Of a stretch of 64,000 nucleotides of DNA, positions 54,152 to 63,646 are shown piece after piece. Origin of the DNA: Thiohalomonas denitrificans (GTDB taxonomy: Bacteria; Pseudomonadota; Gammaproteobacteria; Thiohalomonadales; Thiohalomonadaceae); contig DYFR01000011.1 of the NCBI GenBank assembly GCA_020725115.1, positions 1 through 64,000 on the forward strand. The letters run 5' to 3'. Positions within the stretch are counted from its first letter, which is position 1; each line of letters opens with the position of its first letter. The notes under the pieces were generated by a model that was given only the letters and a program-made list of their open reading frames with translations, ran no database searches and was not told where the DNA came from. Position numbers and translations under genes: made by a program.

Positions 54152-54355
54152 TCAGTTAGAAACGATGTTGCTCGCCTGCAGACCCTTCGGGCCCTTGGTC
54201 ACATCGTAGCTGACCTTCTGGCCTTCCGGCAGGGTCTTGAAACCGGTGCCCTGGATGGCGGAGAAATGCGCGAACACGTCGGCGCTGCCGTCATCGGGGG
54301 TAATGAAACCGAAACCCTTGGACTCGTTGAACCACTTTACAGTACCTGTAGCCAT
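54152..54355 (-). CDS. Cold-shock family protein (CspA-like)
   Basis: A 67-residue RNA-binding protein. It has both nucleic-acid motifs, KGFGFITP (RNP1) and VFAHFSAI (RNP2), in the order [18 protein letters not shown]. Such proteins melt RNA structure and act as translational and transcriptional helpers. AAAGG lies nine bases before the ATG. The upstream 300 bases carry no gene; a long structured leader is common for cspA. Whether it is cold-induced or constitutive cannot be told. Confidence 0.95.
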   Translation of the reverse strand: MATGTVKWFNESKGFGFITPDDGSADVFAHFSAIQGTGFKTLPEGQKVSYDVTKGPKGLQASNIVSN

Positions 54356-54663
54356 GATGAATTACCTTTGATAACAATTGATAGAGAAATGTGCGTACAG
54401 GTAATGAACTGGGGAATTCGAGAAGTAACCTGAAGGGAACCACTTAAACTGCCAATAACAAAGATCTGACGCGGAAGCCACTCTATGCCAATCCGCAGCA
54501 ATTAGCCACAGTTTTTTTATCGGACGAAACAGCTGCTGTCAGGTGCACCGGATGCCCGGCGCGAAACAGTGATCGGCTTCTGGCCGCCCATGCCTGTCCA
54601 TTGATCAGGGAGCGGATTTGCCCCCCGTCAACTGGCCCTGGTGCACCCGCTCCGGCCCCGCAC
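54356..54663. promoter_or_regulatory. Leader and promoter region of the cold-shock gene
   Basis: No gene is seen in this 308-base stretch. Its cspA-proximal half is A+T-rich relative to the window, as expected for a leader on the minus strand; no confident -35/-10 pair or riboswitch was recognised. The pgi stop lies at its far end. Confidence 0.3.
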
Positions 54664-56307
54664 CTAACCCCGATAGGCCTTGTAGTGATTGATCAACCCG
54701 TTGGTCGAACCATCATGACTGCCCACTGCGCCATCACCCGCCAGTTCCGGCAGGATGGTGCCGGCCAGCTGTTTACCCAGTTCCACCCCCCACTGATCGA
54801 AGGAATTCACCTGCCAGATCACCCCCTGCACAAACACCTTGTGCTCGTACAGCGCGATGAGCCGGCCCAGGGTGCGCGGCGTCAGCTTGTTGAACAGCAG
54901 CGTACTGCTCGGGCGATTGCCGGGGAAAATCTTGTGGTTGAGCAAGGCGTGGATTTCCCCGTCGCTCCTTCCCTGCGCCTTGAGTTCGGCACGAACCTCG
55001 GTCTCGTTCTTGCCCTTCATCAAGGCCTCGCCCTGGGCAAAGACATTGGACAGCAGGATGGCATGGTGCTCACCCAGTGGATTCTGGCTCTGCAATGGGG
55101 CGAGGAAATCTACCGGCACCAGCTTGGTGCCCTGATGAATGAGCTGGTAGAAGGCATGCTGGCCGTTGGTGCCCGGCTCACCCCAGATGACGGGTGCGGT
55201 GGACCAGGTCAGATTCTCACCATCGCGGGTGACACGCTTGCCGTTGCTCTCCATGTCCAGCTGCTGCAGATAGGCGGGAAAGCGGTGCAGGTATTGGTCG
55301 TAGGGCAGGATGGCGTGGCTCTGCGCGCCGAAGAAATTGTTGTACCAGATGCCGAGCAGCGCAAGGATCACCGGCATGTTCTTCTCCAGCGCCGCGCTGT
55401 GGAAATGGCTGTCCATGTCGTGGCCGCCGGCCAGCAGCTCCTCGAAATTATCCATGCCGATGTACACCGCAATGGACAGGCCGATGGCCGACCACAGCGA
55501 ATAGCGCCCGCCGACCCAGTCCCAGAACTCGAACATGTTGCGTGTATCGATGCCGAACTTTGCTACCGCCTCGGCATTGGTGGACAACGCCACGAAATGC
55601 CTGGCGACAGCATCTTCATTGCCCGCCGCCTGCACCAGCCACTGCCGTGCGCTGCGCGCATTGGTGAGCGTTTCCTGGGTGGTGAAGGTCTTGGATGCGA
55701 CGATGAACAGCGTGGTCTCCGGCTGCAGTTCCTTCAGCGTCTCGGCGATATGGGTACCGTCGACATTGGAGACGAAATGCACACGCAAACTCTGCTGCGC
55801 ATAGGTCTTGAGCGCCTCGCAGGCCATCAGCGGACCGAGGTCGGAACCACCGATGCCGATGTTGACCACATCGGTGATCGCCTTGCCGCTGTAGCCGGTC
55901 CAGCGCCCGCCCCGCACGGCATCGGAGAACTCGCGCATCTTGGCCAGCACCGCCGCCACCCTGGGCATCACGTTTTCGCCGTCCACCAGGATCGGCTGGG
56001 GATCACGCCGGCGCAGCGCCATGTGCAGCACGGCGCGGTGTTCCGTGTTATTGATCGGTTCGCCGCGGAACATGCGGTCGCACCATCCGGTCACGTCCTG
56101 CTGCCGCGCCAGATCGAATAACAGGCGCATGGTTTCTTCGGTAACGCGGTTCTTGGAGTAGTCGAGCAGCAGGTCGTCGAACTGCAACGAGAAATTCTCG
56201 AAGCGCTGCGGGTCGTGGGCAAACAGGTCGCGCATGTGGATATGGGCCACATCCTGGTAATGCGCCGCCAGCGCCTTCCAGACCGCGGACTGGGTCAAAT
56301 CGGTCAT
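54664..56307 (-). CDS. pgi: Glucose-6-phosphate isomerase
   Basis: A 547-residue enzyme that converts glucose-6-phosphate to fructose-6-phosphate. Family signatures are [21 protein letters not shown] and [15 protein letters not shown], plus [13 protein letters not shown] and [14 protein letters not shown]. The catalytic Glu is in [11 protein letters not shown] and the His in GTNGQHA-type positions. Length agrees with the E. coli enzyme (549). It is the last gene of a minus-strand set gnd-zwf-pgi and lies 14 bases after zwf. Confidence 0.97.
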   Translation of the reverse strand: MTDLTQSAVWKALAAHYQDVAHIHMRDLFAHDPQRFENFSLQFDDLLLDYSKNRVTEETMRLLFDLARQQDVTGWCDRMFRGEPINNTEHRAVLHMALRRRDPQPILVDGENVMPRVAAVLAKMREFSDAVRGGRWTGYSGKAITDVVNIGIGGSDLGPLMACEALKTYAQQSLRVHFVSNVDGTHIAETLKELQPETTLFIVASKTFTTQETLTNARSARQWLVQAAGNEDAVARHFVALSTNAEAVAKFGIDTRNMFEFWDWVGGRYSLWSAIGLSIAVYIGMDNFEELLAGGHDMDSHFHSAALEKNMPVILALLGIWYNNFFGAQSHAILPYDQYLHRFPAYLQQLDMESNGKRVTRDGENLTWSTAPVIWGEPGTNGQHAFYQLIHQGTKLVPVDFLAPLQSQNPLGEHHAILLSNVFAQGEALMKGKNETEVRAELKAQGRSDGEIHALLNHKIFPGNRPSSTLLFNKLTPRTLGRLIALYEHKVFVQGVIWQVNSFDQWGVELGKQLAGTILPELAGDGAVGSHDGSTNGLINHYKAYRG

Positions 56308-56321
56308 TCTTGTTTCCTTTC

Positions 56322-57815
56322 TTACTCGTTGTCTTCGTCCGGCGCATCGAGGGAATCGCGCCAGTGCTGGTCTTCCCGGTCGAACAGCCGGTTGGCCTCC
56401 AGCGGCCCCATGGAGCCGGCCGGATAGGTAGGAATGAAATCGCGCTCCATGGCCCAGACCTTGAGGATCGGGTCCACCACCTGCCAGGCCCAGCGCACCT
56501 CATCGTAACGCAGGAACAGCGAATGGTCGCCTTCGATCACATCCAGCAGCAGCGCCTCGTAGGCATCGAGCTGGCGCTGCGCCAGGCCGCAGTAGGCCGC
56601 ATCCAGCCGGGTAGTGCCGGTGCGCATTTCCAGTCCGGGGATCTTGACCTGCAATTCGAAACGCAGGCACTCCTGCGGCTGGATCGACAGCAGCAGCCAG
56701 TTGGGCTTGAGCTGATCGACCTGGGTACGGCGGAACAGCTGCTGCGGCGGATGCTTGAAGCGGATGGCGATGAGCGAGGTATCGGCCGCCATGCGCTTGC
56801 CGGTACGGATGTAGAACGGTACGTTGCGCCAGCGCCAGTTGTCGATATAGAACTTGAGCGCGGCATAGGTCTCGGTGGTGCTGTGCGGCGCCACATCCTG
56901 TTCCTCCAGATAGCCCGCCACTTTCCCGTTTTTCACCGCACCGCGCGCATACTGGGCGCGGAAGGCATGGGCATGCACGGCACTGGGCGGGATCGGCCGA
57001 ATCGACTTCAGCACCTTCACCTTTTCATCACGCAGCGATTCGGCATCCAGCGCCGCCGGCGGCTCCATCGCCACCAGGGTGAGCATCTGCAGCAAGTGAC
57101 TCTGCAGCATGTCGCGCAGGGCACCTGCACCGTCGTAATAGTCGGCGCGGCCCTCGATACCCTTCGACTCCGCGTGGGTGATCTGCACGTGGTCGATATA
57201 GTTGCGGTTCCACAGCGGCTCCAGCATCAGGTTGGCGAAGCGGAACACCAGCACGTTCTGCACCGTGCTCTTGCCCAGATAATGGTCGATGCGATAGAGC
57301 TGCGATTCTTGGAAGCTGCGGTGCAGCTTCTCTTCCAGTATCTGCGCGCTCTCCAGGTCGTAGCCGAAGGGCTTTTCGATCACCACACGGCGCCAGCCGC
57401 TGTCTTCGGTGTTGAGTCCGCTTTGCGCCAGCAGCTCACCCACCATGCCGAACTCGGCCGGGCGGATCGCCATGTAGAACACCACATTGTCCGGGAAGTG
57501 CGTGCCCTCGCTCAGGGTCAGGCGCAAACGGTGATAGGACTCGACGTCAGCCAGATCGCCCTGAAAGTAATGCACCCGTTGCGCAAAGCGTTCCATTACC
57601 TCCGGCTTCAAGCCATGCCGCGCCCGCGGCGTCAGCACTGCCGTCACCTCGTCGCGCCATGCCTCATCGCCATATTCGCGCCGGCCAAAACACAGAATGC
57701 GCATCGCCTCCGGCAAGCGCTGCGCCTCTTCCAGGTGATACAGCGCAGGCAGCAGCTTGTTGGCCGCCAGATTTCCGGTGGCGCCGAAGATTACAAAGGT
57801 ACATGAGTCGATCAT
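56322..57815 (-). CDS. zwf: Glucose-6-phosphate 1-dehydrogenase
   Basis: A 497-residue NAD(P)-dependent enzyme that makes 6-phosphogluconolactone. The dinucleotide motif is [16 protein letters not shown], with Asn in place of the more usual Asp (GASGDLA). The substrate-binding [13 protein letters not shown] signature and VVIEKPFG follow. Start 57815 ([11 protein letters not shown]) is used with GGAG nine bases ahead; a 10-residue upstream extension is rejected. It lies between gnd and pgi and is 14 bases upstream of pgi. Confidence 0.95.
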   Translation of the reverse strand: MIDSCTFVIFGATGNLAANKLLPALYHLEEAQRLPEAMRILCFGRREYGDEAWRDEVTAVLTPRARHGLKPEVMERFAQRVHYFQGDLADVESYHRLRLTLSEGTHFPDNVVFYMAIRPAEFGMVGELLAQSGLNTEDSGWRRVVIEKPFGYDLESAQILEEKLHRSFQESQLYRIDHYLGKSTVQNVLVFRFANLMLEPLWNRNYIDHVQITHAESKGIEGRADYYDGAGALRDMLQSHLLQMLTLVAMEPPAALDAESLRDEKVKVLKSIRPIPPSAVHAHAFRAQYARGAVKNGKVAGYLEEQDVAPHSTTETYAALKFYIDNWRWRNVPFYIRTGKRMAADTSLIAIRFKHPPQQLFRRTQVDQLKPNWLLLSIQPQECLRFELQVKIPGLEMRTGTTRLDAAYCGLAQRQLDAYEALLLDVIEGDHSLFLRYDEVRWAWQVVDPILKVWAMERDFIPTYPAGSMGPLEANRLFDREDQHWRDSLDAPDEDNE

Positions 57816-57849
57816 CTGTTCACCGCTCCGCTGGCTTATCTCCAAAATG

Positions 57850-57980
57850 ATCTTGCTCTCGCCAAGACGCCAAGAACGCCAAGAAAATGCACAACAGCTC
57901 TATGGATACCGCCTTACACGCTCAGCGAGCCAATACACTTCTTTCTTTGCGTTCTTGGCGTCTTGGCGAGAGTTCAAGAT
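57850..57980. repeat. Palindromic element with about 8-nt tandem arms
   Basis: The left arm (57850-57886) is CTCTCGCCAAGACGCC then AAGAACGCCAAGA, i.e. three CGCCAAGA units, and the right arm (57940-57980) is its complement from TCTTGGCGTCTTGGCG. Outermost bases ATCTTG and CAAGAT also pair. It fills the 184-base gap between zwf and gnd, the same unit family as at 36024. Confidence 0.85.
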
Positions 57981-57999
57981 GTTGATTCGAGACTCTGCT

Positions 58000-58902
58000 T
58001 TATCCCTTCTCCACCTTATGCCCGCCAAACGCATTGCGCATCATCGCCAGCAGCTTGGCCGGATACCCTTCCGCATCCTGGCTGGTGAAGCGCATCTGCA
58101 GCGCCAGCGAGATCACCGGCAGGGCCACGCCCTGATCGATGGCCTCGATGGCGGTCCAGCGGCCCTCGCCCGAATCGGCCACCACCGGGGAAACATCCTT
58201 CAGTTCCTGATCGTCGGCCAGGGCCTCGGCGGTGAGGTCGAGCAGCCAGCTGCGCACCACCGAGCTGTGGCGCCACAACTCGGAAATTTGCGCCAGATCG
58301 AGCCTGAATTCCTGCTTGCCGCGCAGCAGCGCAAAGCCTTCGGCATAGGCCTGCATCATGCCGTACTCGATGCCGTTGTGAACCATCTTGGTGAAATGGC
58401 CGGCACCGACCGGACCGACATGGGCCCAGCCGTGCTCCGGGGCCAAGGCGCGGAACAGCGGCTCCAGCGTCTTGATGGCCGCCGGCTCGCCGCCGGCCAT
58501 CAGGCAGTAGCCCTTGTCCAAACCCCACACGCCGCCGGAGGTGCCCACATCGACAAAGCGGATAGCGTGTTCGGCCAGCAGCGCGCCGCGGCGCTGGGAA
58601 TCGTGGTAATTGGAGTTGCCGCCGTCAACCACGATGTCACCGGCCTCCAGCACGGGGATCAACTGATGGATCATCTGTTCGGTGGGGTTGCCGCTGGGCA
58701 GCATCAGCCACACCACACGCGAGGCCGGCAGGGCCCGCACCGCCTCGGTGGCCGACGCGGCGGGCAGCATGCCCTCCTCCGCTGCCAGCCGGTGCACGAT
58801 CTCCGGCGAGCGGTTGTAGCCCACCACCTCAATGCCATGGCGGCGCAGGCGGCGCACCATGTTGCCGCCCATCTTGCCCAGACCGATCATCGCCATCTTC
58901 AT
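58000..58902 (-). CDS. gnd: 6-phosphogluconate dehydrogenase, short form
   Basis: A 300-residue decarboxylating dehydrogenase of the short (YqeC/GndA, often NAD-preferring) class. The Rossmann motif is IGLGKMGGNMVRRL. Substrate and catalytic residues are in VDGGNSNYHDS, DVGTSGGVWGL, and GAGHFTKMVHNGIEYGMMQ with Lys in place. Canonical NADP enzymes are about 470 residues; the missing C-terminal domain is expected for this class. The ATG at 58902 follows GGAGGGG. It completes the oxidative pentose phosphate set with zwf and pgi. Confidence 0.93.
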   Translation of the reverse strand: MKMAMIGLGKMGGNMVRRLRRHGIEVVGYNRSPEIVHRLAAEEGMLPAASATEAVRALPASRVVWLMLPSGNPTEQMIHQLIPVLEAGDIVVDGGNSNYHDSQRRGALLAEHAIRFVDVGTSGGVWGLDKGYCLMAGGEPAAIKTLEPLFRALAPEHGWAHVGPVGAGHFTKMVHNGIEYGMMQAYAEGFALLRGKQEFRLDLAQISELWRHSSVVRSWLLDLTAEALADDQELKDVSPVVADSGEGRWTAIEAIDQGVALPVISLALQMRFTSQDAEGYPAKLLAMMRNAFGGHKVEKG

Positions 58903-59067
58903 CGCCAGCCCCTCCATCCCTTACATAAAAATACGCGTTGCATGCGCACCTTGCCGCCCGCTGTTGCCGGGCGTCCATGGGTGCCTGCGCGTGCCGGGGC
59001 GAACTGACCGGCCTGTTTGGTTTACCATAGGCGCCCTTGTCGAACTTTCTCACGATAACATTTAAAT

Positions 59068-60513
59068 ATGGCGCGAATCCTGTTTGCCAGCAGTGAAGCC
59101 CATCCGCTCATCAAGACCGGTGGCCTGGCGGATGTCAGCGGCTCGCTGCCGCCGGTGCTGCAGGCACTGGGCGATGACGTGCGCCTAGTGCTGCCGGCCT
59201 ACCGCACGGTACTGCAGCGGCTGCCGGTACTGCCGATCATCGCTGAACTGATGCTGCCGGGCATCACCGCGCCGGTGCGCATCCTCGAAACCATGCTGCC
59301 GCAGACCAGGGTGCCGGTATGGCTGGTGGATTCACCCGCCCACTTTGATCGCGACGGCAATCCCTACCTCGGCCCGGACGGCCACGACTGGCCCGACAAC
59401 GCCGCCCGCTTCACCGTGTTCGCCCGCGCCGTCGTCGAACTGGCGCAGAATCGCGCCGGTCTGGACTGGCGCCCCGATGTGGTGCACTGCAACGATTGGC
59501 AGACCGGACTGGTACCGGCACTGCTGGCGCAGGAAAAAAAACGCCCGGGCACCATGTTCACCATCCACAACATGGCCTACCAGGGCCTGTTTCCGCGCCA
59601 GACCTTCGACAGCCTGAATCTACCGGAGGCGCTGTGGCACTGGCAGGCGGTGGAGTTCCACAGCCAGCTCAATTTCCTCAAGGGCGGGCTGGCTTTCGCC
59701 GACTGGATCACCACGGTCAGCCCTACCTACGCTCAGGAGATACGCAGTGCCGACTTCGCCTACGGCCTGGAAGGGGTTCTCAACCACCGCGTCGAGCGCC
59801 TGCGCGGCATCCTCAACGGCATCGACTACAGCGCCTGGGACCCGGCCCACGACCCGCTGATCCCGCACCATTACAGTGCGACCAAGCTGGAAGGCAAGAA
59901 GAAAAACAAGGCGGCGCTGCAGGGCCAGTTCGCCCTGCCGGTGAAGCCGGATACCCCGCTGCTCGGCCTGGTCGGACGCATGGTGGAGCAGAAGGGCATC
60001 GACCTGGTACTGGCGGTGCTGCCGGAACTGCTGCAACAGCCGGTGCAGGTGGCCGTGGTAGGTACCGGCGCGGCACGCTTCGAACAAGCCTTCCGCGATC
60101 TGGCCAACCGCTACCCGGACAAGGTCGGTGCCTTCATCGGTTATGACGAGGGCTACGCCCATCTGCTGGAGGCCGGCGCCGACATCTTCCTCATGCCCTC
60201 CCGCTTCGAGCCCTGCGGCCTGAACCAGCTCTATAGCCTGCGCTACGGTACCGTGCCCGTGGTGCGCCGCACTGGCGGCCTGGCCGACACCGTGATCCAC
60301 ACCGACGCCGCTACCCTGGCCGACGGCAGCGCCACCGGCTTCGTCTTCGACGCCGCCAACCCCAGCGCCCTGCTCGTGGCCATCGACCAGGCGCTGGCGC
60401 TGTACCGCCGGCCGGAGGCCTGGCGCCAGGTGATGCAGGCCGGCATGCGGCGCGACTTCAGCTGGGAACAGAGCGCCCGCCAGTACCAGGAGTTGTACCG
60501 CCAGCTGCCGTAG
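59068..60513 (+). CDS. glgA: Glycogen synthase
   Basis: A 481-residue GT5 enzyme that extends alpha-1,4-glucan from ADP-glucose. The ADP-glucose loop KTGGLADV is at residues 16-23, HCNDWQTGL and TIHNMAYQGLF follow, and the Glu381 of SRFEPCGLNQLY is the conserved catalytic/binding Glu. Length matches the family (477). It is separated from glgBC by about 11 kb and is divergent from gnd. It starts MARILFASSEAHP. Confidence 0.97.
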   Translation: MARILFASSEAHPLIKTGGLADVSGSLPPVLQALGDDVRLVLPAYRTVLQRLPVLPIIAELMLPGITAPVRILETMLPQTRVPVWLVDSPAHFDRDGNPYLGPDGHDWPDNAARFTVFARAVVELAQNRAGLDWRPDVVHCNDWQTGLVPALLAQEKKRPGTMFTIHNMAYQGLFPRQTFDSLNLPEALWHWQAVEFHSQLNFLKGGLAFADWITTVSPTYAQEIRSADFAYGLEGVLNHRVERLRGILNGIDYSAWDPAHDPLIPHHYSATKLEGKKKNKAALQGQFALPVKPDTPLLGLVGRMVEQKGIDLVLAVLPELLQQPVQVAVVGTGAARFEQAFRDLANRYPDKVGAFIGYDEGYAHLLEAGADIFLMPSRFEPCGLNQLYSLRYGTVPVVRRTGGLADTVIHTDAATLADGSATGFVFDAANPSALLVAIDQALALYRRPEAWRQVMQAGMRRDFSWEQSARQYQELYRQLP

Positions 60514-60705
60514 CCCACACCGTGGGCACCGGTACTCGTGCCGATACCATTCGCCGAGGGCACTCGGCACCTGTCCTGTCAGCAACCGAAACCATGGCCA
60601 GGGGGCAATAGCGGCCCTTTCGGGTATACTACCGCCCCCTGTACGGACGGCGAACGCCGTCACAAATTCCATAATCCCGCCACGTGCGGGAAACAGGCAT
60701 ACCGA

Positions 60706-63501
60706 ATGATGATCAGCTTGAACGACAAGCAACTGCGGAGCCGCGTCAAACTGTTCGGCGCGCTGTTGGGGGAAACGCTGCGTTCCCAGGCGGGCGAGAA
60801 GGTGTACGCTGCGGTGGAAACGCTGCGCAAGGGTTACATCAATCTGCGCAAGGAAGAGTCGCCGCGCCAGCGCCAGCGCCTGGGCCGTTTCATCGCCAGT
60901 CTCGATGCCGAGACCCTGACCCATGTGGTACGTGCCTTCAGCACCTATTTCAGCCTCGCCAACATCGCCGAGGAGGCACAGCAGTATCGCAGCCGCCGCC
61001 GCGCCATGCGTACCGGCGGCCCGCTGTGGACCGGCTCCTTCGACGAGGCGCTGCGTGATTTCAAGTCACGTGATGTCAGCCCGGAACAGTTACAGTCGCT
61101 GCTCAATCGCCTGGCCTACATGCCGGTGTTCACCGCCCATCCCACCGAGGCCAAGCGCCGCACCGTGATGGAAGGGCTGCGCCGCATCTTCCTGCTCAGC
61201 GAGCGCCTCGATGACCCGCGTATCGGCAGGGAAGAACAGCAGGACATCCGCGCCCAGCTGCGCACCGAAATTCTCATCCTGTGGAAGACCGACGAGGTTC
61301 GCGCCCAGCGCCCGCAGGTGCGCGACGAAATCAAGAACGGTCTGTTCTACTTCCGCGAAAGCCTGTTCCAGGCGGTACCCGCCACCTATCGCAACATGGA
61401 CAAGGGTGTGCGCCGCATCTACGGCGCCGACAGCGGCATCAGCGTGCCCAGCTTCCTGCGCTTCGGCTCCTGGATCGGCGGTGACCGCGACGGCAACCCC
61501 TTTGTCACACCGGAAACCACGGTAATGGCAACGCGCCTGCATCAGCGGGAAATTCTGCGCGAATATATCGAACGCATCACTCATCTCAGTCATGTGCTGA
61601 CCCACTCCCATTTGCTGTGCACGCCGAGCGAGGCCTTCCGCGCCAGCCTGGAACGTGACGAGATTTCCTTCACCGATGAGGCCTTCAGCGACAAACCGCA
61701 CCGCTTCATCAGCGAGCCCTACCGCCGCAAGCTGTACATCATGCGCCACCGCCTGATGCAGAACCTGCGCACCGTGGATGCGCGTCTCAACGGCAGCGAG
61801 GTGGAAGGCGCCACTGCGGGCTATCACTCGGAAAGCGGCTTCCTGCATGATCTGTATCTGATCCGCGACTCCCTCATTGCCCACGGCGACACCCTCATTG
61901 CCGATGGCGACCTGAAAGACCTGATCCGCCTGACCGAGACCTTCGGCTTCTTCCTGGTACATCTCGACCTGCGGCAGGAATCCACCCGCCACAGCGAAGC
62001 AGTGGCGGAATTACTGGCACAACAGGCAGAGCCGGTGGACTACAGGGCTCTGGACGAAATGCAGCGCATGACCCTGTTGTCCGACCTCATCGGCCACACG
62101 CCGCTACCGGTGGAACGCACCGCACTGAGCGAAAGCGCGCGTGAAACCATGGAAGTGTTCAAGGTGATGGCGCGCATGCGCAAGGAGGTCAGCCCCAAGG
62201 CCTTCGGCAACTACGTCATTTCCATGACCCACGCCGCCAGCCATGTACTGGAGGTGATGCTGCTGGCGCAGCAGGCCGGGCTGGTGGGCCGGCGCGGCGA
62301 CGAATGGTTCTGCGACATCCGTGTCTCGCCGCTGTTCGAAACCATCGTCGACCTGGAACACATCGAGCCGGTGATGAGCACCCTGCTCAACAGTTCCACC
62401 TACGCTGCCCTGCTCAAGGTCTCCGGCAACCAGCAGGAAGTCATGCTGGGTTACTCCGACTCCTGCAAGGACGGCGGCATCCTTGCCTCCTCCTGGAACC
62501 TGTACCAGGCGCAGAAAAAAATCGCCGAGCTGGCCGGTACGCGCGGCATCGGCCTGCGTCTGTTCCATGGCCGTGGCGGTACCATTGGCCGCGGCGGCGG
62601 CCCCACCCATGAATCCATCCTGGCGCAGCCGGCCGGCACGGTGCATGGCGAGATCAAGTTCACCGAACAGGGCGAGGTACTGTCCTACAAGTACAGCAAC
62701 GTCGAAACCGCGGTGTTCGAACTGACCATGGGCGTATCCGGCCTGCTCAAGGCCAGCCGCGGCCTGGTCGCGCTACCGGCGCCGGATCGCAACGACCATA
62801 CCGCCATCATGCAGCAGCTCGCCGATTTTGGTGAAGACGCCTATCGCGAACTGACCGATCGCACCCCCGGTTTCCTCAACTATTTCTATGAGGCCACGCC
62901 GGTAAGCGAGATCGGCATGCTCAACATCGGCTCGCGTCCGTCGCACCGCAAGAAGGGCGATCTGTCCAAGGGCTCGGTGCGCGCCATCGCCTGGGTGTTC
63001 GGCTGGGCGCAGTCGCGCCACACCATCCCCGCCTGGTATGGCATCGGTACCGCCCTGGCGCGCTGGTGCGGCGACGATCCGCAGCGCATGGAACAGCTGC
63101 AGACCATGTACCGCGAGTGGCCCTTCTTCCGCGCCCTGCTGTCCAACACGCAGATGTCGCTGTTCAAGGCCGACATGGGCATCGCCGCCCAATACGCCGA
63201 ACTCTATACGAACCGGGAGATTGCCCATCAGGTATTCGGCATGATCAGCGGTGAACACGGACGCACCGTCGGCAACGTATTGCAGGTGGCACAGTTGCAG
63301 GAGCTGCTGGAAGAAACCCCGGGGCTGCAACTGTCACTGTCACGCCGCAACCCCTACCTCGATCCGCTCAACCACATCCAGATCATGCTGCTCAAGCGCT
63401 ACCGCGACGCCACGCAGGGCGAAGAGGAACGCACCGTGTGGCTGGAACCGCTGCTGCGTTCGATCAATGCGATTGCGGCGGGGATGAGGAATACTGGCTA
63501 A
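60706..63501 (+). CDS. ppc: Phosphoenolpyruvate carboxylase
   Basis: A 931-residue enzyme that carboxylates PEP to oxaloacetate. Essential motifs are FTAHPTEAKRRT, GSWIGGDRDGNP, HLDLRQESTRHSEA, GYSDSCKDGGILASSW and FHGRGGTIGRGGGPTH. The C-terminus ends with the conserved RNTG. Start ATG at 60706 gives MMISLNDKQLRSRV; a second ATG follows at once. It lies about 190 bases after glgA. It is larger than the E. coli enzyme (883). Replenishing C4 acids fits an autotroph. Confidence 0.96.
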   Translation: MMISLNDKQLRSRVKLFGALLGETLRSQAGEKVYAAVETLRKGYINLRKEESPRQRQRLGRFIASLDAETLTHVVRAFSTYFSLANIAEEAQQYRSRRRAMRTGGPLWTGSFDEALRDFKSRDVSPEQLQSLLNRLAYMPVFTAHPTEAKRRTVMEGLRRIFLLSERLDDPRIGREEQQDIRAQLRTEILILWKTDEVRAQRPQVRDEIKNGLFYFRESLFQAVPATYRNMDKGVRRIYGADSGISVPSFLRFGSWIGGDRDGNPFVTPETTVMATRLHQREILREYIERITHLSHVLTHSHLLCTPSEAFRASLERDEISFTDEAFSDKPHRFISEPYRRKLYIMRHRLMQNLRTVDARLNGSEVEGATAGYHSESGFLHDLYLIRDSLIAHGDTLIADGDLKDLIRLTETFGFFLVHLDLRQESTRHSEAVAELLAQQAEPVDYRALDEMQRMTLLSDLIGHTPLPVERTALSESARETMEVFKVMARMRKEVSPKAFGNYVISMTHAASHVLEVMLLAQQAGLVGRRGDEWFCDIRVSPLFETIVDLEHIEPVMSTLLNSSTYAALLKVSGNQQEVMLGYSDSCKDGGILASSWNLYQAQKKIAELAGTRGIGLRLFHGRGGTIGRGGGPTHESILAQPAGTVHGEIKFTEQGEVLSYKYSNVETAVFELTMGVSGLLKASRGLVALPAPDRNDHTAIMQQLADFGEDAYRELTDRTPGFLNYFYEATPVSEIGMLNIGSRPSHRKKGDLSKGSVRAIAWVFGWAQSRHTIPAWYGIGTALARWCGDDPQRMEQLQTMYREWPFFRALLSNTQMSLFKADMGIAAQYAELYTNREIAHQVFGMISGEHGRTVGNVLQVAQLQELLEETPGLQLSLSRRNPYLDPLNHIQIMLLKRYRDATQGEEERTVWLEPLLRSINAIAAGMRNTG

Positions 63502-63505
63502 AGGC

Positions 63506-63627
63506 AGATACAAGATACAAGTGTAAAGAGAAAAGGGGTGGTGTTCGCTGCGCGAACGGTTTGTTTAAATCAACCGTGAGCGCAGCGAACACCACCCCTT
63601 GTATCTTGTATCTTTCCTCTTGTATCT
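63506..63627. repeat. Palindromic element with 7-nt tandem arms, best example
   Basis: The left arm is AGATACA, AGATACA, AGTGTAA, AGAGAAA (63506-63533). The right arm is TTGTATC, TTGTATC, TTTCCTC, TTGTATC (63599-63626). Between them a 19-bp perfect stem, GGGGTGGTGTTCGCTGCGC and its complement (63535-63598), folds into a long hairpin. It lies between ppc and panD, which converge on it. Confidence 0.9.
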
Positions 63628-63646
63628 GCCTTTAATGTATCTGCCG

